A program made the position numbers and the translations under genes. Below the pieces are notes generated by a model, which saw only the letters and a program-made list of their open reading frames with translations, ran no database searches and was not told the DNA's origin. A DNA stretch of 64,000 nucleotides from Pseudisothecium myosuroides (taxonomy: Eukaryota > Streptophyta > Bryopsida > Hypnales > Lembophyllaceae): NCBI GenBank assembly GCA_951799445.1, contig OX637296.1, forward strand, positions 19,840,001 to 19,904,000. Direction: 5' to 3'. Below are positions 46,417-58,636 of the stretch, piece by piece; the stretch's first letter is position 1, and the number at the start of each line of letters is the position of its first letter.

Positions 46417-48155
46417 AAACATTAACTATATATGCTTTGATAGGTGTAATCCTTTTAATAGCCCAGATATCAATACTCAGAAAGACACTTAAAGAATATG
46501 CAGATGCTTTCAATAATAAACATGGAGAATTATAAATAAGTACTACAAGCATTCCTCAAATAGGATTTTAAGAAACAATTCTACCACTTTCGAGATAAAC
46601 TAAAATTTGTACCCCTATTTCCCCCTATTTTCCAATGGTTAATTTTGTACTCCTTGACCTCTCTTAACTCTAGAACTCTGGGTTGGTCACTGTGGAAATC
46701 ATCATATTTGATATCACATGAATCATTTGCTTAAAAAAATCCAACACTCATCGAAGGCCAAACTATTCTATTATGCAAGACCTCCCTTTTCACACAGAAT
46801 TCCAAGGATGAACATCTACACTTCTATCTTACATATATCTTACAAAGAAGGATTCTTTGTCATCCATCTGCCACTTTTAGGCCACCGCGATGAGGGTTAT
46901 CTAATTCAGTTTCTTTTTTTTAAAACCTGGAGTTTATTCCAAGAGATAACAAAGAACAAAGAGCAAAAAGCCAAGGGCAGCACCCTGGAGAAATAATGAC
47001 TAATTCAGGTTCTTCAATTCCAAAAGTGAATTCAAATTTTCAAATTTTCATCATCGGTGGTATTAAAATAATAAGTTTCACCTCCAACCAATGCTTCAGG
47101 TAGGACTACTCGTGGAGAGGGAGTGAAAGACTTTGCCACGACTTGCACCATGCAATTTCCTCCATGAATTCAGGCAACTGTGGACACTCCAAGTTGGACT
47201 AAGCACACTTCCAGAAGTTGCGAGGTACGCACAGAATAATCTGAAGAATAAAAGCCACAGAGAACCGAAATGAGACTTTCCAAGGTCATAGCTCATTCAT
47301 TATAATTATACTTGTCAAACAGTGTGATGCATTCCTGGGTATGCTTTCTGCAAATGGCATGCACGCACCGCCTCGATTGACGAAGTAATCAGTCAAGCCA
47401 CCTAGCCTGTGGTAGCAGCCTGAAAAATTCAACATACCTTGGAAGTCTTCTTTGATAACGAACATAGACCCTACGCATGAGAAGGCCGAGGTTGTGCCTC
47501 CAACTTCTGCTAGTTCCAATTCAACTTTAACATGTCAGACTAAGTTCAATTGCATATTTTTATGAAGAGATCCCTTGTTAAAAGTAGAGAAACCTGTGCA
47601 TGACAATGTCCAACCTTCTAAACTACACCAACAAAAAAAATTAACTATCTTGTAAACTTAAAGCCACAAATTAACAAGTGGTACGAAACATTTATACAAA
47701 CTATATTTAGGGTCACAATGAGGTTAGTCACCTGATGGAAATTAGAGTTAATCCAAGTTTATCTTGTAAAAGACAAATCTTCACAGGTCAAGTTGCTCAA
47801 ACTAGACAAATGCAAACAGGTTATTGCATTTGAAACAAGCACTCCAATCGGATTCTTACAACCAAGTAACAGAAGATTCACCCGATTAGCCAGTGGGGAT
47901 TCCACGATAAGCGTGCACAATAAACTGACACAATAGGTTGGCGAATTTCAACACAAAAGCTTGAAAGCAAAGAACACGTTAATGAAAACCATGACTTTAT
48001 TAATTAGAGGTAATGAAATAGTCATTGGGCATAAGCACCAATGCAAATAATAAGGAGCCACATCAAACGAGCTCCAGGTTGAACTTGTTTACAAACAAGC
48101 TTACATTCAGAATCAGTAAATTCACAAAACACATATCTAACAGTACCTAAGAATG
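46417..48155. other. intergenic / DGK 3' flank, unidentified frames on minus strand
   Basis: About 46910-46990 resembles a retroelement tail on the minus strand. At 47096-47519 two minus frames (66 and 77 codons) have near-balanced base composition, but no domain is recognised and no splice pattern joins them well. Beyond about 47.99 kb the sequence is probably DGK 3' UTR. Confidence 0.35.
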
Positions 48156-51100
48156 TTATCTTTTCAGTAACATGGACGGAGCTGAGAGTTTCTCGATGAG
48201 CACAACCGTGGGTTCGTCGGTAGGCGCACCCATGGGTTGCATCCACGGCTCTCCGTCCATTTGCAAGTAGGCTTTTCTTCTAGCTCTACCAGTCAGCTCA
48301 AGTTTGACTGATTCAGCCTGCAGCAAAACATCAGAATCTTGGATGAGGTAAGTTGTTTAAACGGATCATTCAGTAAATACGAAATGCGAATCTAGTCAAT
48401 AATAGAAACACGCACAAAGACGGCTGCAACTTGAGCATGAATGATCTCTTCTTGAGCTTGAATGCATCAAGCAAGTAGGCAAATAGCTATCCTCCCTCGA
48501 AAGTCTAAACTTCGATAGCACGTTATTTGACGTTGGCACCAAATTATTGCTCTCATCTAACAAATTTCGTCTTGTGGGCTACAAAAGAAACTTGAGGTCG
48601 GTCAAAGCACTCACTTGACAGAGACGAACAGCAGTGCTAACTTCAAGCAAGACAAAAGCAGAGTGCCAACCATCCTTCAACCCCATAACTTCCAGCAAAC
48701 CATCATCAGGATTTTGCTCTTCTAGACCCCCCTGCGTTTTGCCAAGAACGTCCAGTCAATACGGCATCGATTAAAACAGACGAGAACTTGGACAACCTTG
48801 TGAAGTTTGAAAGCCTGAGTAGCTTATTACAGTAGAATCGCAGAGACCACAGTTTGTAATAAGGAGGCGGCACCTTTTGTCTAGTAGCAGATGAAGGTTT
48901 TCCCCAAGGGTTTCGCCCACCAGCGTAACTTTGTAAATTACAAATCACAACTGCTCGAACACTGTTGTCATCATTACCAAAAGGATTGTCAGATTCATAC
49001 AAATAGAAGGCATTACGAAGAGTTTGAAAGTAGACAGTGCGCTCAGAATATACAACTTACTTGCTAGGTATATGAATATCCTCCCAATCTTTAGAAGCGT
49101 TTCCCTTTTTCCTCACAGACAATTTCAATATATTTGATACGCCTCTGCGAACACAGATTCAGTCTGTAAGAGGATAATCGCGGATCATATTCATCCGATT
49201 GAGCCATAGGATTCCTAAAGATGAACCTCAGAATTATAGTTCTCAGTGGCCGAGTACCATCCCACCTGAATAGAACTGCTCAGCCAAAATAGAAGACCAA
49301 TATGCAAATCCCCCAAAGTGAAAAGTAATGACTACGGAGTAAAACTTTACCGGGCGCGAGGAGCCATCGAGCATGCTGTGCAGAACCAACCTTGAGTGCA
49401 ACCGAAGGAAGAGTATATCATCTGCAGATTCGATGCAACGCTCTTTAATAAATCATGTTGCCAACACATTATACATGATTGCCAACTGCACCGATCAGTG
49501 CCATTTGTGTTGAGACAAGTTCACCAAAGTAAAGAAAACCAAACCAGCAATGCCTGCAGACTCACTTGATTGGCTGTGCGCCCCCGAGCGAGCCAGGGTT
49601 TTTCATCTCGTAAATGATGAAAGCCATAGGCCACTTGAGCATCCATTCCTAAAAAGAAATCAAGCATAGTTCCCTTAGTCTCCATTTATGGATCCTCAAC
49701 AGTGTTCAGAATGTCCGGATAAAAACATCGAAGCACGGCCTTCTGATGGTACAAAGCAAGAAAAGAACTCGAAAATCATAAAACTCATATAAAGTGGATT
49801 TTTGGATGAGCTTACCAACACTAAAATAATTGAAAAACAGGCCCTCAAACGCAGGAGCAGCTTCATCTTTATCATGTCTTTCACCAGCCACCTGCACATT
49901 CCAACAGATATAGTAAATCACCAACATCATTAAAAGCACCTAATAGAGTCTAGAGAAAAAATAATGAAACGGTATGAATGATTTAGAAAGATTTACCGAT
50001 GAAGGCAATGGGACATGGTGTTGGGGTTTCATTGCATGAGGAAACTGGATATCTTCTGAAGCAACAGATTTCGCAGGCATAACTACTGCATTCCAACTGC
50101 ATGACACTCCAAGTTGCAAGAAGAGGGCCAAAGTAAGGAGAGGTCCAAAGTAAGGAACCAGATAGACATAAATAGGGCTGAAGATGGACGCAGAACTTTC
50201 CTGCTTAAGATCATGCCAGGACTTTACACTACATTTATTACGACACATTGCCCTCAACAACGAAAGTATCAGGTATCTGGACAATCACACACATATCAAC
50301 AGTTGCCTACTCAACACTATGTCAAGTATTCAAAAATACACAGATAATCAGTTAGTGTACCAATAGCAGGTCACTCCTAATTCGAAATTGTTCTGAAATA
50401 GATCTCAATCCACGAAACAGTTCCATCTTCTCTGGGGAAAGAAAAACTTACGTATCAAGAGGTACGACCTTGGAACCTAATGCCTTCACTATGCATCTTT
50501 TGAGAGATTTTTTAGCCGTTGAGGAGAAACCTCCTCCCTGTGAACAGAGAAATAGACAGGAATTGAATTCCGTCAACAAGTCACAGCAAATCGCAAACCT
50601 TATTCAGATGCAAAGTGAAAAGGACGCAATCTTCCACATGCTCCATTCTGAATAAAACTTCATTTCCAAAGACTGTACAAGCATATTAAGGATGTCAGCT
50701 CCAGAGTCTACTAAGTCTTGTCGTAATCTTACCCAGCCAAAGCTTCGGGAAAGATCATTTCCTGTGCCAAGTGGGATAACCCCAACAGGAGGAACACTAT
50801 GAGTTGCCGAAAGCTCTCGAAGTGGTCCCAGACTAGACAGAACCCATCCAACAGTCCCGTCCCCACCTGCGACCTGAAATGGATTTGCACATCGCATCAG
50901 CTCTCTAACTTTGATTGGTAATGTAGACATACGTCAACATCTTTACAACGTGATCATCCGGATTTGCACAATTGACCTAATACTGAGACTAAATTAAGAA
51001 AAAAATATGTCACCTCAATAGTACAACTCTATTCAGCCTGGAGTACTCATTGTCCACCCATGACTTTCGCTCTTGCTAAGGAGAAGTCATGTCAGACGTA

Positions 51101-53594
51101 GAACTACACATTTTGGTAAAACACACGATATAGTAATGATGAGACGAACAATAATGCGAAGGTTTTGTCGTGTCTGTCGAGCGCATTCGTCTGAATCGGC
51201 CATCCTGTCCAGACAACCTACTCCATACTGAAGAACAGCAGCGGGCGAGTGTTTCGACAAATCGTAGACCTGAAACATAGAGAGCAGGCACAGTACTTGT
51301 TGAGCTGAAAAACACATAATCATGCAAAATGAGATCACAAAACAAGGAGATAACGAGGCAAGAGGTAAATGGCATCCGAGAATATATAACCTGCTCGGGA
51401 CTGAGGAGTTCTTCAAAATGGTCCATGAGCTCAGGACCCAAGCGACCTCCGCTTTTGGAATTAATGAATACCAGAATTGGGCAGGTTGGTGCTTCTACCA
51501 TTTCCCCCTCTGCAGGTCCTTCAGGATTGGCAACTCCTTTGGTTGCAACTGCCTTGGCCATATCCCTACTTAGATATTTCGGTATAAGGACCTGGGTTTT
51601 GAGATCATCGTCATTTGGACCACGCCATTTTTTGGTGGACATTGTCTTGAGGGTTCCAAGGAACGGTCCTGGTATCATCATATCCAAGTCAATCATAACT
51701 CCTTCCCAAGGAGCAGTCCCATACATGATACAATACAAAAAAGCAAAAGCTACATTCTAATTGTGCAAGGCAAAATACAAAACGCTTGAGACATATCTAA
51801 GCTTCGACATTGCAGCAGAAAATACACAAACCTAATGTAATAACCAGGCAATGTCCATGGCAGGGCAAGCTAAGCAGAGAGCATTATTATCCAGTTAAAA
51901 ATTACATATCTATAAGCAACTCAGTACCTGATTTAGGAGTTGCGGTGTTAGCAGAGGTTGACACCTCCGTCTGTGGGTTGACGTTAGGTAATGCAAAAGT
52001 CTCTGGTGCACTAGTAATCTGACTCTGTGGCGATGCGTTACCCGGTTCCTTCTCGTCCGCCGTGTCTGTTGCCTGTTCAACAGTCTTCACAACAACTCCT
52101 TCACGAACTCCTTCGCCAGCGGTTGCCACCTTGCTCGGATCAATGGACTCCTGCCTCGTTGGGGTATCTGCAAGCATTCAAGGACCAACCCAAATTTTTC
52201 AGAGTTTTCAACTCCAACTCAACTTTGATCCTCTATCTATCTCTTTCTCGGTTATCGTTGTACAAACAAAAGAGAGCTTTTAAAGTAGAAAGGCCCGAAA
52301 TTACTAAATTTGTCATGACATACAAGAATCCGCCCAGAATGCTAAGTCCCAGTGTGACCTCAGTGGACACCACCTCATTATCAACAACCATCAAAACCCG
52401 AAAGATTGTAAAGTCTACATTAGAAATTATACCTGCAGAATCTACTGCACGGTTTTCCAGCTTTTCCGAAGGTCGAGGAGCTTCATCACTTGTGTGATGG
52501 ACAATGTCAGCATCATGAGATTTGGGCTGTCCCACAACTGATTTATCTTCACCAAGGGTCTCCTGTACGTTGGGCACTTCGCTAGAGCTGCTAGATTCAA
52601 TTACTGGCGAATTAACTCCATTCATACCCTGCAAATTTCCTTGTGTTTGAAGAGAAGATGGCAAGCTCGTTTTCATGAAGGAGCCCAATAATTCATGTCC
52701 TGGAATCTTCCTCGGGACGACATGCGGCTCATTAGTTGTCTGAGGAGCATGAATTCCATGTATTTCACTAAATGAGAAGGAGTTCGCGTTGCCCATAGCG
52801 GGAACCAACTCTGACGGGGTACTAGGAGATGGATGTACACCATCACCTGCAATGTTTTTCGAAATGACGTCAGATTCGTTGGGCTTTTCGTGCGCGCCAC
52901 CAAATGCGAAGGAGCCTACATTGCCCAGAGAAGGCACTTGCTCTGCCGGGGTACTGGGAGATGGGCGTGCAGGAGTGTTCACCGGATTGGCAGACTGTGC
53001 ACCACGGGTTTCAGGCGTTTCAGATACTCCACCAAACGAGAAGGTGTCCCCATTGCCGCGAGCAGGTACTCCCTCTGGAGATGCAGAGTCACCACGAGGC
53101 TTTTCAACGAGATTGGCAATAGGAGAAGTGTAATCCTCCGCAGCCTGTTTCTCCCCCTCTTCATCTATAATCGAGAACGGAGTAGAAAACCCAGGCTCAG
53201 GAGATTCACCATTTTCCGGAGTTTTATACCCAGACACTGGCGTTGTAAAGCTTAATCCTTCCGGCCTTGTCACCTTCGGTGTTTCCTGTACCTCAGAAAG
53301 CTTCGGAGGTTCAAAACCCTCGAAAGTGTCAGAATATTTCGGTTTATGGTGGCTGTCGAAGGAGTTTGTGTCGCCTAGAGAAGCAAAAGAAGGTGAGTGA
53401 CCAGGGGCAGCTAGAAAAGCTTCCGACATACTGCCGTTCCTATCGTGCTTACCACCACTCCTTGCACTACGACCCTCATTTGAATCCAATGGCGCCACTC
53501 CAACATCGGGCTCCTCAATCCCTCCCTTTTTAGTCACACCGGCGGCCTCATCACTGACACTCGCAGCGGAATCAGGCTTCCCCTCCGCATTCAT
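48156..53594 (-). CDS. diacylglycerol kinase, plant type, with long N-terminal repeat extension
   Basis: I spliced 14 exons in one frame, 946 aa (minus strand, high to low): 53594-52433, 52167-51928, 51701-51391, 51269-51150, 50873-50733, 50537-50452, 50096-49997, 49891-49816, 49648-49566, 49421-49351, 49144-49061, 48961-48874, 48731-48615, 48317-48156. The enzyme phosphorylates diacylglycerol to phosphatidic acid in lipid signalling. The catalytic domain runs about 540-680: [12 protein letters not shown] (ATP-site start), [12 protein letters not shown] (G614-G617), [20 protein letters not shown]. The accessory domain follows ([58 protein letters not shown]). There are no C1 domains, as in short plant DGKs of about 500 aa. 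The extra 470 N-terminal residues are acidic and Pro/Ser-rich, with FxFG-like repeats every 44 residues. The weakest splice calls are the acceptor at 51701 and the donor at 51150. Confidence 0.93.
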
Positions 53595-55205
53595 TTTCAG
53601 AAAGCCTTCAAATCAATAACACGACAAAAAAAACAAAAACTCCAAGCGCGTTCTAAGCTCAGTGATCGTCAAGCCGCCCACCATGGAATCACAGTCCTCC
53701 CGCACTCCTTGTCGGATTCAGAACGCCTACATCACTACACGAGCCACAACCTGTTACCACAACCCAACCTCACCAGCCATTCACAACAAATCTAAAGCCA
53801 TTTCACACTCCAAAAAATACAGAAACAAAAAATTACATCACCAACACGCAAATCCTAGTCACCACCAATCAACACACCACAAAAATGAAGAAACCTCTAC
53901 AACTAAACCCCGTCACCGCAACTCCCGAGAACTTCGCGTCACCATAAACCAACCTCACCGGCCTCTACCTCACTTTCACACTCGAAACAAATCTAAACCA
54001 CATCACAATGAAATTTTTATTTTTTTTCAAAAAGAAGAAAAAACATGACCACATGAACAAACCGCAATCCGTCACTGAACATACCGCAATAATAAAAAGA
54101 ACTGAACACCAAAACCCTGGCGCCGCAAGTTTCGCTGTCATTCGCATCCCCTCAGCAACTTCGAATCAAGCAGCAAACAAACTCACATCCGGCCCTCCAA
54201 ACACAGTTGTAAAACCTAAACGAAAGAGAAAGCACAGAGATCTAATACGGAGTACTCATTAGGTCAAGATCGGGTAGCGTTTGCAAAGTATAGTACAGTT
54301 CCTGTGTACTTGATCCCGAAAACATGTACAGGATTCGAAAACTAACTGCTGCCAGCTATATCTGCAATAAATACGAGGAAATGCCTATCGCGATATGCTT
54401 TTATCTCCCAAATGCTAAAAAAAAACTTTGAAAGTTCAGGAGGCAAGTGTTGGTTCGTCAAGTGTGGTGGCGACGACTGGACAGGGGCTCCTGTAGATCA
54501 CGAGGGAAAGCTTGGCAGGACTTCACGCAGATCGGATCGTGCACAGGAGGGGCGCAGAGGAGTGTCGGCAGGTGTGAAGGGCCATCGGGGAAAGAGACGG
54601 ACAGGGACAGCTCGGTCGTCCAGGTCCGGCCCGCCATAGCTCGTGGGGAAGCTGCAACAACCGGGGAACAACCGAGTGGGCAGCAGCAGATGCGATGCCG
54701 ATGGAGATGCTCGGAGATGGTGTGAATGGGGTATGTGGCTTGGTTTTAGCAAGGGGCGGGTGGTCGGTGTGAAAAGATCAAGTCTGTTTATTTGTCAAAA
54801 AATCTATACCCTTGTGCGCCCAAGGGGCCAAAATATGGCCTCTCAGTTTTGAAAGATTTCCTTCTTTGACCATTATAATCTTTTCAATGGTATGGTCAAA
54901 AGACATGTCCCTTTCTGTGGAGCTTCGGGCTTATGTCCACTACCAATCGATACAGTTAGTTTATGTGGATCTCTTTTTAGGTGATAGTTTGATTGAAATG
55001 AATTCCAAAGGGTCTGGATTTGAGTAAATTTGCTCTTGGCGCTCAGGGTAACCCATAAACATCGCGGTGGACGTTTGGCTTTTGATGGATGTCAAAGAAT
55101 CCTTCTACTTAGGACAAAAGTGCAAATATTCATCTTCCAAATTTTGTTGTGAAAAGGGGAGGTCTTCTACAATAGTTTGACTTCCAATGAATGCTTTTCT
55201 ATTTA
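53595..55205. other. DGK upstream region and intergenic
   Basis: 53.6-54.25 kb is A/C-rich and probably holds the DGK leader and promoter. 54.42-54.75 kb is GC-rich with overlapping short frames on both strands and no recognisable domain; it could be a promoter or first exon of an unseen transcript. Confidence 0.35.
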
Positions 55206-56158
55206 TTAACCCCTAAATGCTCAAGGCATTTTCTGATTCCGAAACTATTGAAAACTATCATTTCTGTTGTGATCATCAAGAAACCAAAAAATATATTTTT
55301 TAAGAATCTAATCGTAGGATCTTCTACTTCACTTGTCTTTGATCATGTGGTAACAATTTCATGAAGTTTGATTGTACGGATTGGAAGATATTAGCATTTG
55401 AATTTGAAAAAAGAAGTTTGTTTGAATGTTGGTCTACAATTTTAGATGACTTTGACTACCATTTGTGGAATTTTTTTGCACTACAAACCATAAATTTATA
55501 AAAAAAATTTGTTGAAAATTTGAGCTGAGGGTCAGGAATTTTTTTTTAGAATATAAAAGCTTGATTTTCACATATAAAAAAATTATTAAGTAGAAGTAGG
55601 CCTGAGATTGAACAAAACACAAAATTGTTAATAACTCTAAGATGGACTTGAAATATCATAATCCCAACACTGAGACTCTTCTTGGAAACAAACTTCACCC
55701 TATCAAAAAAAAAATTTGAAAAAATTTGAAAATTGCATTTAAAAATGAACTCTATAAGTTGTTTTTTGAAGAAGATGCGTAGATTGCCCAAAAAAAACAA
55801 GATTGTCCACTATTTTCTCATTATTAGTCCAAATAGAATGAATCAAAGCTTCAAATGTAGACAAAAATAGAATCTCTCATTAAAAATTAAAAAAAATCAT
55901 TTTTGTGTTTGTTTTTTGTTCTGCCCGGCGAACTACTTTTAAAACTTTAGATGGCATAATTTTTGCTCCCGGGCACCAATTGAAAAAATTAATTAATTAA
56001 TTAAAAATATATATAGAGAGAAATACATAGATAGAAAACTAATGTGATTTCCTATCTTTATAAAAAGTTTCAAAAAATTAGGTCAAAATTTGAATTCACA
56101 CGAGCCTACCCGAAATCCCATGTGTCCTTCAAAGAGACTTTGGGCATTTTGGAGTTAA
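55206..56158. mobile_element. TTAA-930 element, full-length copy
   Basis: TTAA (55206-55209)+CCCCTAAATGCTCAAGGC to TTTGGGCATTTTGGAG+TTAA (56155-56158). The body is 945 bp. Interior motifs (AATCGTAGGATCTTCTACTT, GCTCCCGGGCACCAATTG) are collinear with 24.5-25.4 kb. Confidence 0.75.
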
Positions 56159-56813
56159 GCAAATGATGTTTATGGTCAACAATTTGTCCTTTAAGGATTA
56201 AATGAGGCTGTTTGTTTTGTATTTTTTCATTTCATTTTGTTTGTTTTTGTTTGCTATGATGAAATCTCCGGAACCATGTATCCCACAGTTCCGCTCTTGG
56301 TGTATGTTGTTGGAGAGCCTTCAACGAGGGGTGCATAGACTTTGTTTTGTGGTGTTTTGACTTATGGCTAAAAAGATATTGAATTTCAAAGTTTCCTTGA
56401 GGAACGTGAACATTCCTCTGCAATGAAATCGCCGATGTATCCATAATCTTTGTACAAGTCTCTAAGATCTTGCTTCAATATGCTAAAGGGCGATAGAAGA
56501 ACATAGTTACAGCTGCAAGACAAGGATTTGCAACCTTGTAAAGCTTGGAAATTGGATCTTAAGCACATAATAGTACCATGTCAAAATTCCTTTGAGGCCT
56601 CTACTAAAGAAAGCATGGCAGCTCCCGTCAACTTGCAAATTAAAGTAGTCATCTAGAGCAAGGAATAGACAGACTTATAAAAACTATGACAAACAATATA
56701 CAAAGATGAGCAATTTTGTATCCTATTCAGGTCTTACTATCCAATTCTACCAATGAATAACAATAATACACTAGTTCTAGAATGGCACAATGAACAAGAA
56801 GTAAGATTTGCAG
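56159..56813. other. intergenic
   Basis: No gene recognised. A lone TTAA-type end (GTCCTTTAAGGATTAA) lies near 56200. Confidence 0.35.
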
Positions 56814-57089
56814 GTTCACTATAAGAAACCCCTGTTTTAGGTGACAAGCCCTAATTTTCTATGACGGATTTTAGGTGATGTCAATGTTGACAACCCCAAA
56901 TTTTTATGTCAACAAAAATGTACAATGTAACATCAATGTTGATATAAAAACATTGGATTGTCAATATTGATGTTACATTGTACATTTTTGTTGACATAAA
57001 AATTTGGGGTTGTCAATATTGACATCACCTAAAATCTGTCATAAAAAATTAGGGCTCGTCACCTAAAACGGGGGTTTCTTATAGTGGTT
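56814..57089. mobile_element. 270-bp CACTA-type MITE with 3-bp target duplication
   Basis: Body 56817-57086 with ends CACTATAAGAAACCCC and GGGGTTTCTTATAGTG, bordered by GTT on both sides (56814-56816, 57087-57089). The two halves are nearly perfect reverse complements over about 120 bp. CACTA ends with a 3-bp duplication identify En/Spm-CACTA-derived elements. The arms are hardly diverged, so it inserted recently. Confidence 0.85.
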
Positions 57090-57159
57090 GGAACAACTTT
57101 CCTGCCTAATGATCACTCACTAGCAACACCAAGTCATGTCTATCACGCCATTGCTCAAA

Positions 57160-57235
57160 CGGACCCAATGGGAATTGAACCTGGACTACATAATCGTGAC
57201 ATTTAGTTCCTCTCCAACCAACCTCTGAACTCATG
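57160..57235 (-). mobile_element. tRNA-like SINE head (putative)
   Basis: On the minus strand an A-box-like GGTTGGTTGGAGAGG (near 57224) and a B-box-like AGGTTCAATTCCC (57182-57170) are about 42 nt apart. No cloverleaf was found, so a SINE head fits better than a tRNA. Confidence 0.35.
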
Positions 57236-58437
57236 ACTTGGTGACATCCCATCACTGCACATCACATTTATAATCCATATCCACCTAGCAACTTTAATCT
57301 TGGTTACTTTTAACTTAAGTGTCTATTCTCAAAAGGGAAGAGTAGTCTTGCATCAATGGCCCTTGATCTGGTGGACATTGGCTCATTGTCATGACGAACA
57401 AACACTTTATTCACGTCGGCCTTCTTCGAAGACCGGAGTTTCTATCTATCTATCTAAGATTTGCATGTGAGGTATTGATTGGCAAGGACACTTCTCCAAG
57501 ACTGCCATCAAGCAAGCCACCACCCTCTCTACCACCTTGTCACCTACATTCAACCGCTTGTATCCTTTGCTCCATTATTTGTTCGGCATGCAACAACCGC
57601 ATCCAAAAGTAGGACAATAGGAAACAATAGAAAGCTGGCACATACCAGTAAAAATCTTATCATCAATTAGACTGTCTTAAACCAATAGCATTAGATGAGT
57701 TTTGGGGGGTCGGGAGGAGGGTTGCTATTATGTGAGCATAGGAGTGTGAGTCCATGAGCCTAGAATACTACACACTTATGTTATAGGTGTATATACTATA
57801 GAAACTGTCTATGATTATAGATTATATATGTTATAAATATCTATATTATAGGTGTTTTTGATACATACACCTTCTATAGTGTGGGGTATCTATATTATAG
57901 GTACCTATATTGTAGGTTCAATGCTCACAAGCTCGCAATCTTGGGCTCACATACTAGCACCGTTGGGTCAAGAGGGCCGTTTCGGGCCCATTCCCGACGC
58001 TAGTCCCCCCCGCAGTTTCAGGGAACGGCTGTTCCCGACAAAAAAAATTTTAAAAATAAAAAAATAAAAAAATTCATTCTTGAAATGAAAAAAAGACACA
58101 AAAAAAATAACTTTTTTTCCGACATGGCAGTCACTCGGCCACGTCAACGAGCTACCGCAGCCCTGAATTCGGCAGTTCCCACAGGCTGGAAACACGAAGC
58201 CCTCCACAGGGTTGATTTCTCATCTAATGAAACTCAAAATGACAAGGCAATCTCTTCAAAAGAAGCAAGGAGATAATCTTTCAATTTATTGATCCCATCC
58301 CCTTCTCAATAATATGACTCAACAATTATAAATCCCACCAATTCACCATTTAGAGAATTGAACACTTGCATTATATGAAATCCAACAAACGCAATAATTT
58401 CTAAAAGCCCGTGCTTGCGGATGTCGGGGTGAGGCAG
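57236..58437. other. intergenic
   Basis: AT-rich, with short repeats of TATATTATAGGT (57.78-57.92 kb) and a GC-rich patch around 57.96-58.04 kb. No gene recognised. Confidence 0.35.
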
Positions 58438-58445
58438 TATATAAT
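58438..58445 (+). promoter_or_regulatory. TATA box of the kinase-like gene (putative)
   Basis: TATATAAT, 199 bp upstream of the first ATG (58637) of the kinase-like remnant, followed by a CT-rich leader. Confidence 0.4.
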
Positions 58446-58636
58446 CCCCTCTCCCTTCATTTCTCCCTTGTCAAGCCTTCTCTGAATGCCTCCCATGCTA
58501 GCTCACTCCGTGGCCTAATTAGGGAGATTGGTGGAGTTTTGGGCTTGGCCCTAACATCATACCCAATTTCTTTGCCTTTTTTTTTTCAACGAACATTTTT
58601 TGGGATTGAAAGGCAATCAACTACAAAGTATTCTTT

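Noticed and set aside
52027..53255. Several plus-strand frames of 70-156 codons
   Set aside because: They lie opposite DGK exons 1-2 and are mirror shadows of that coding sequence.
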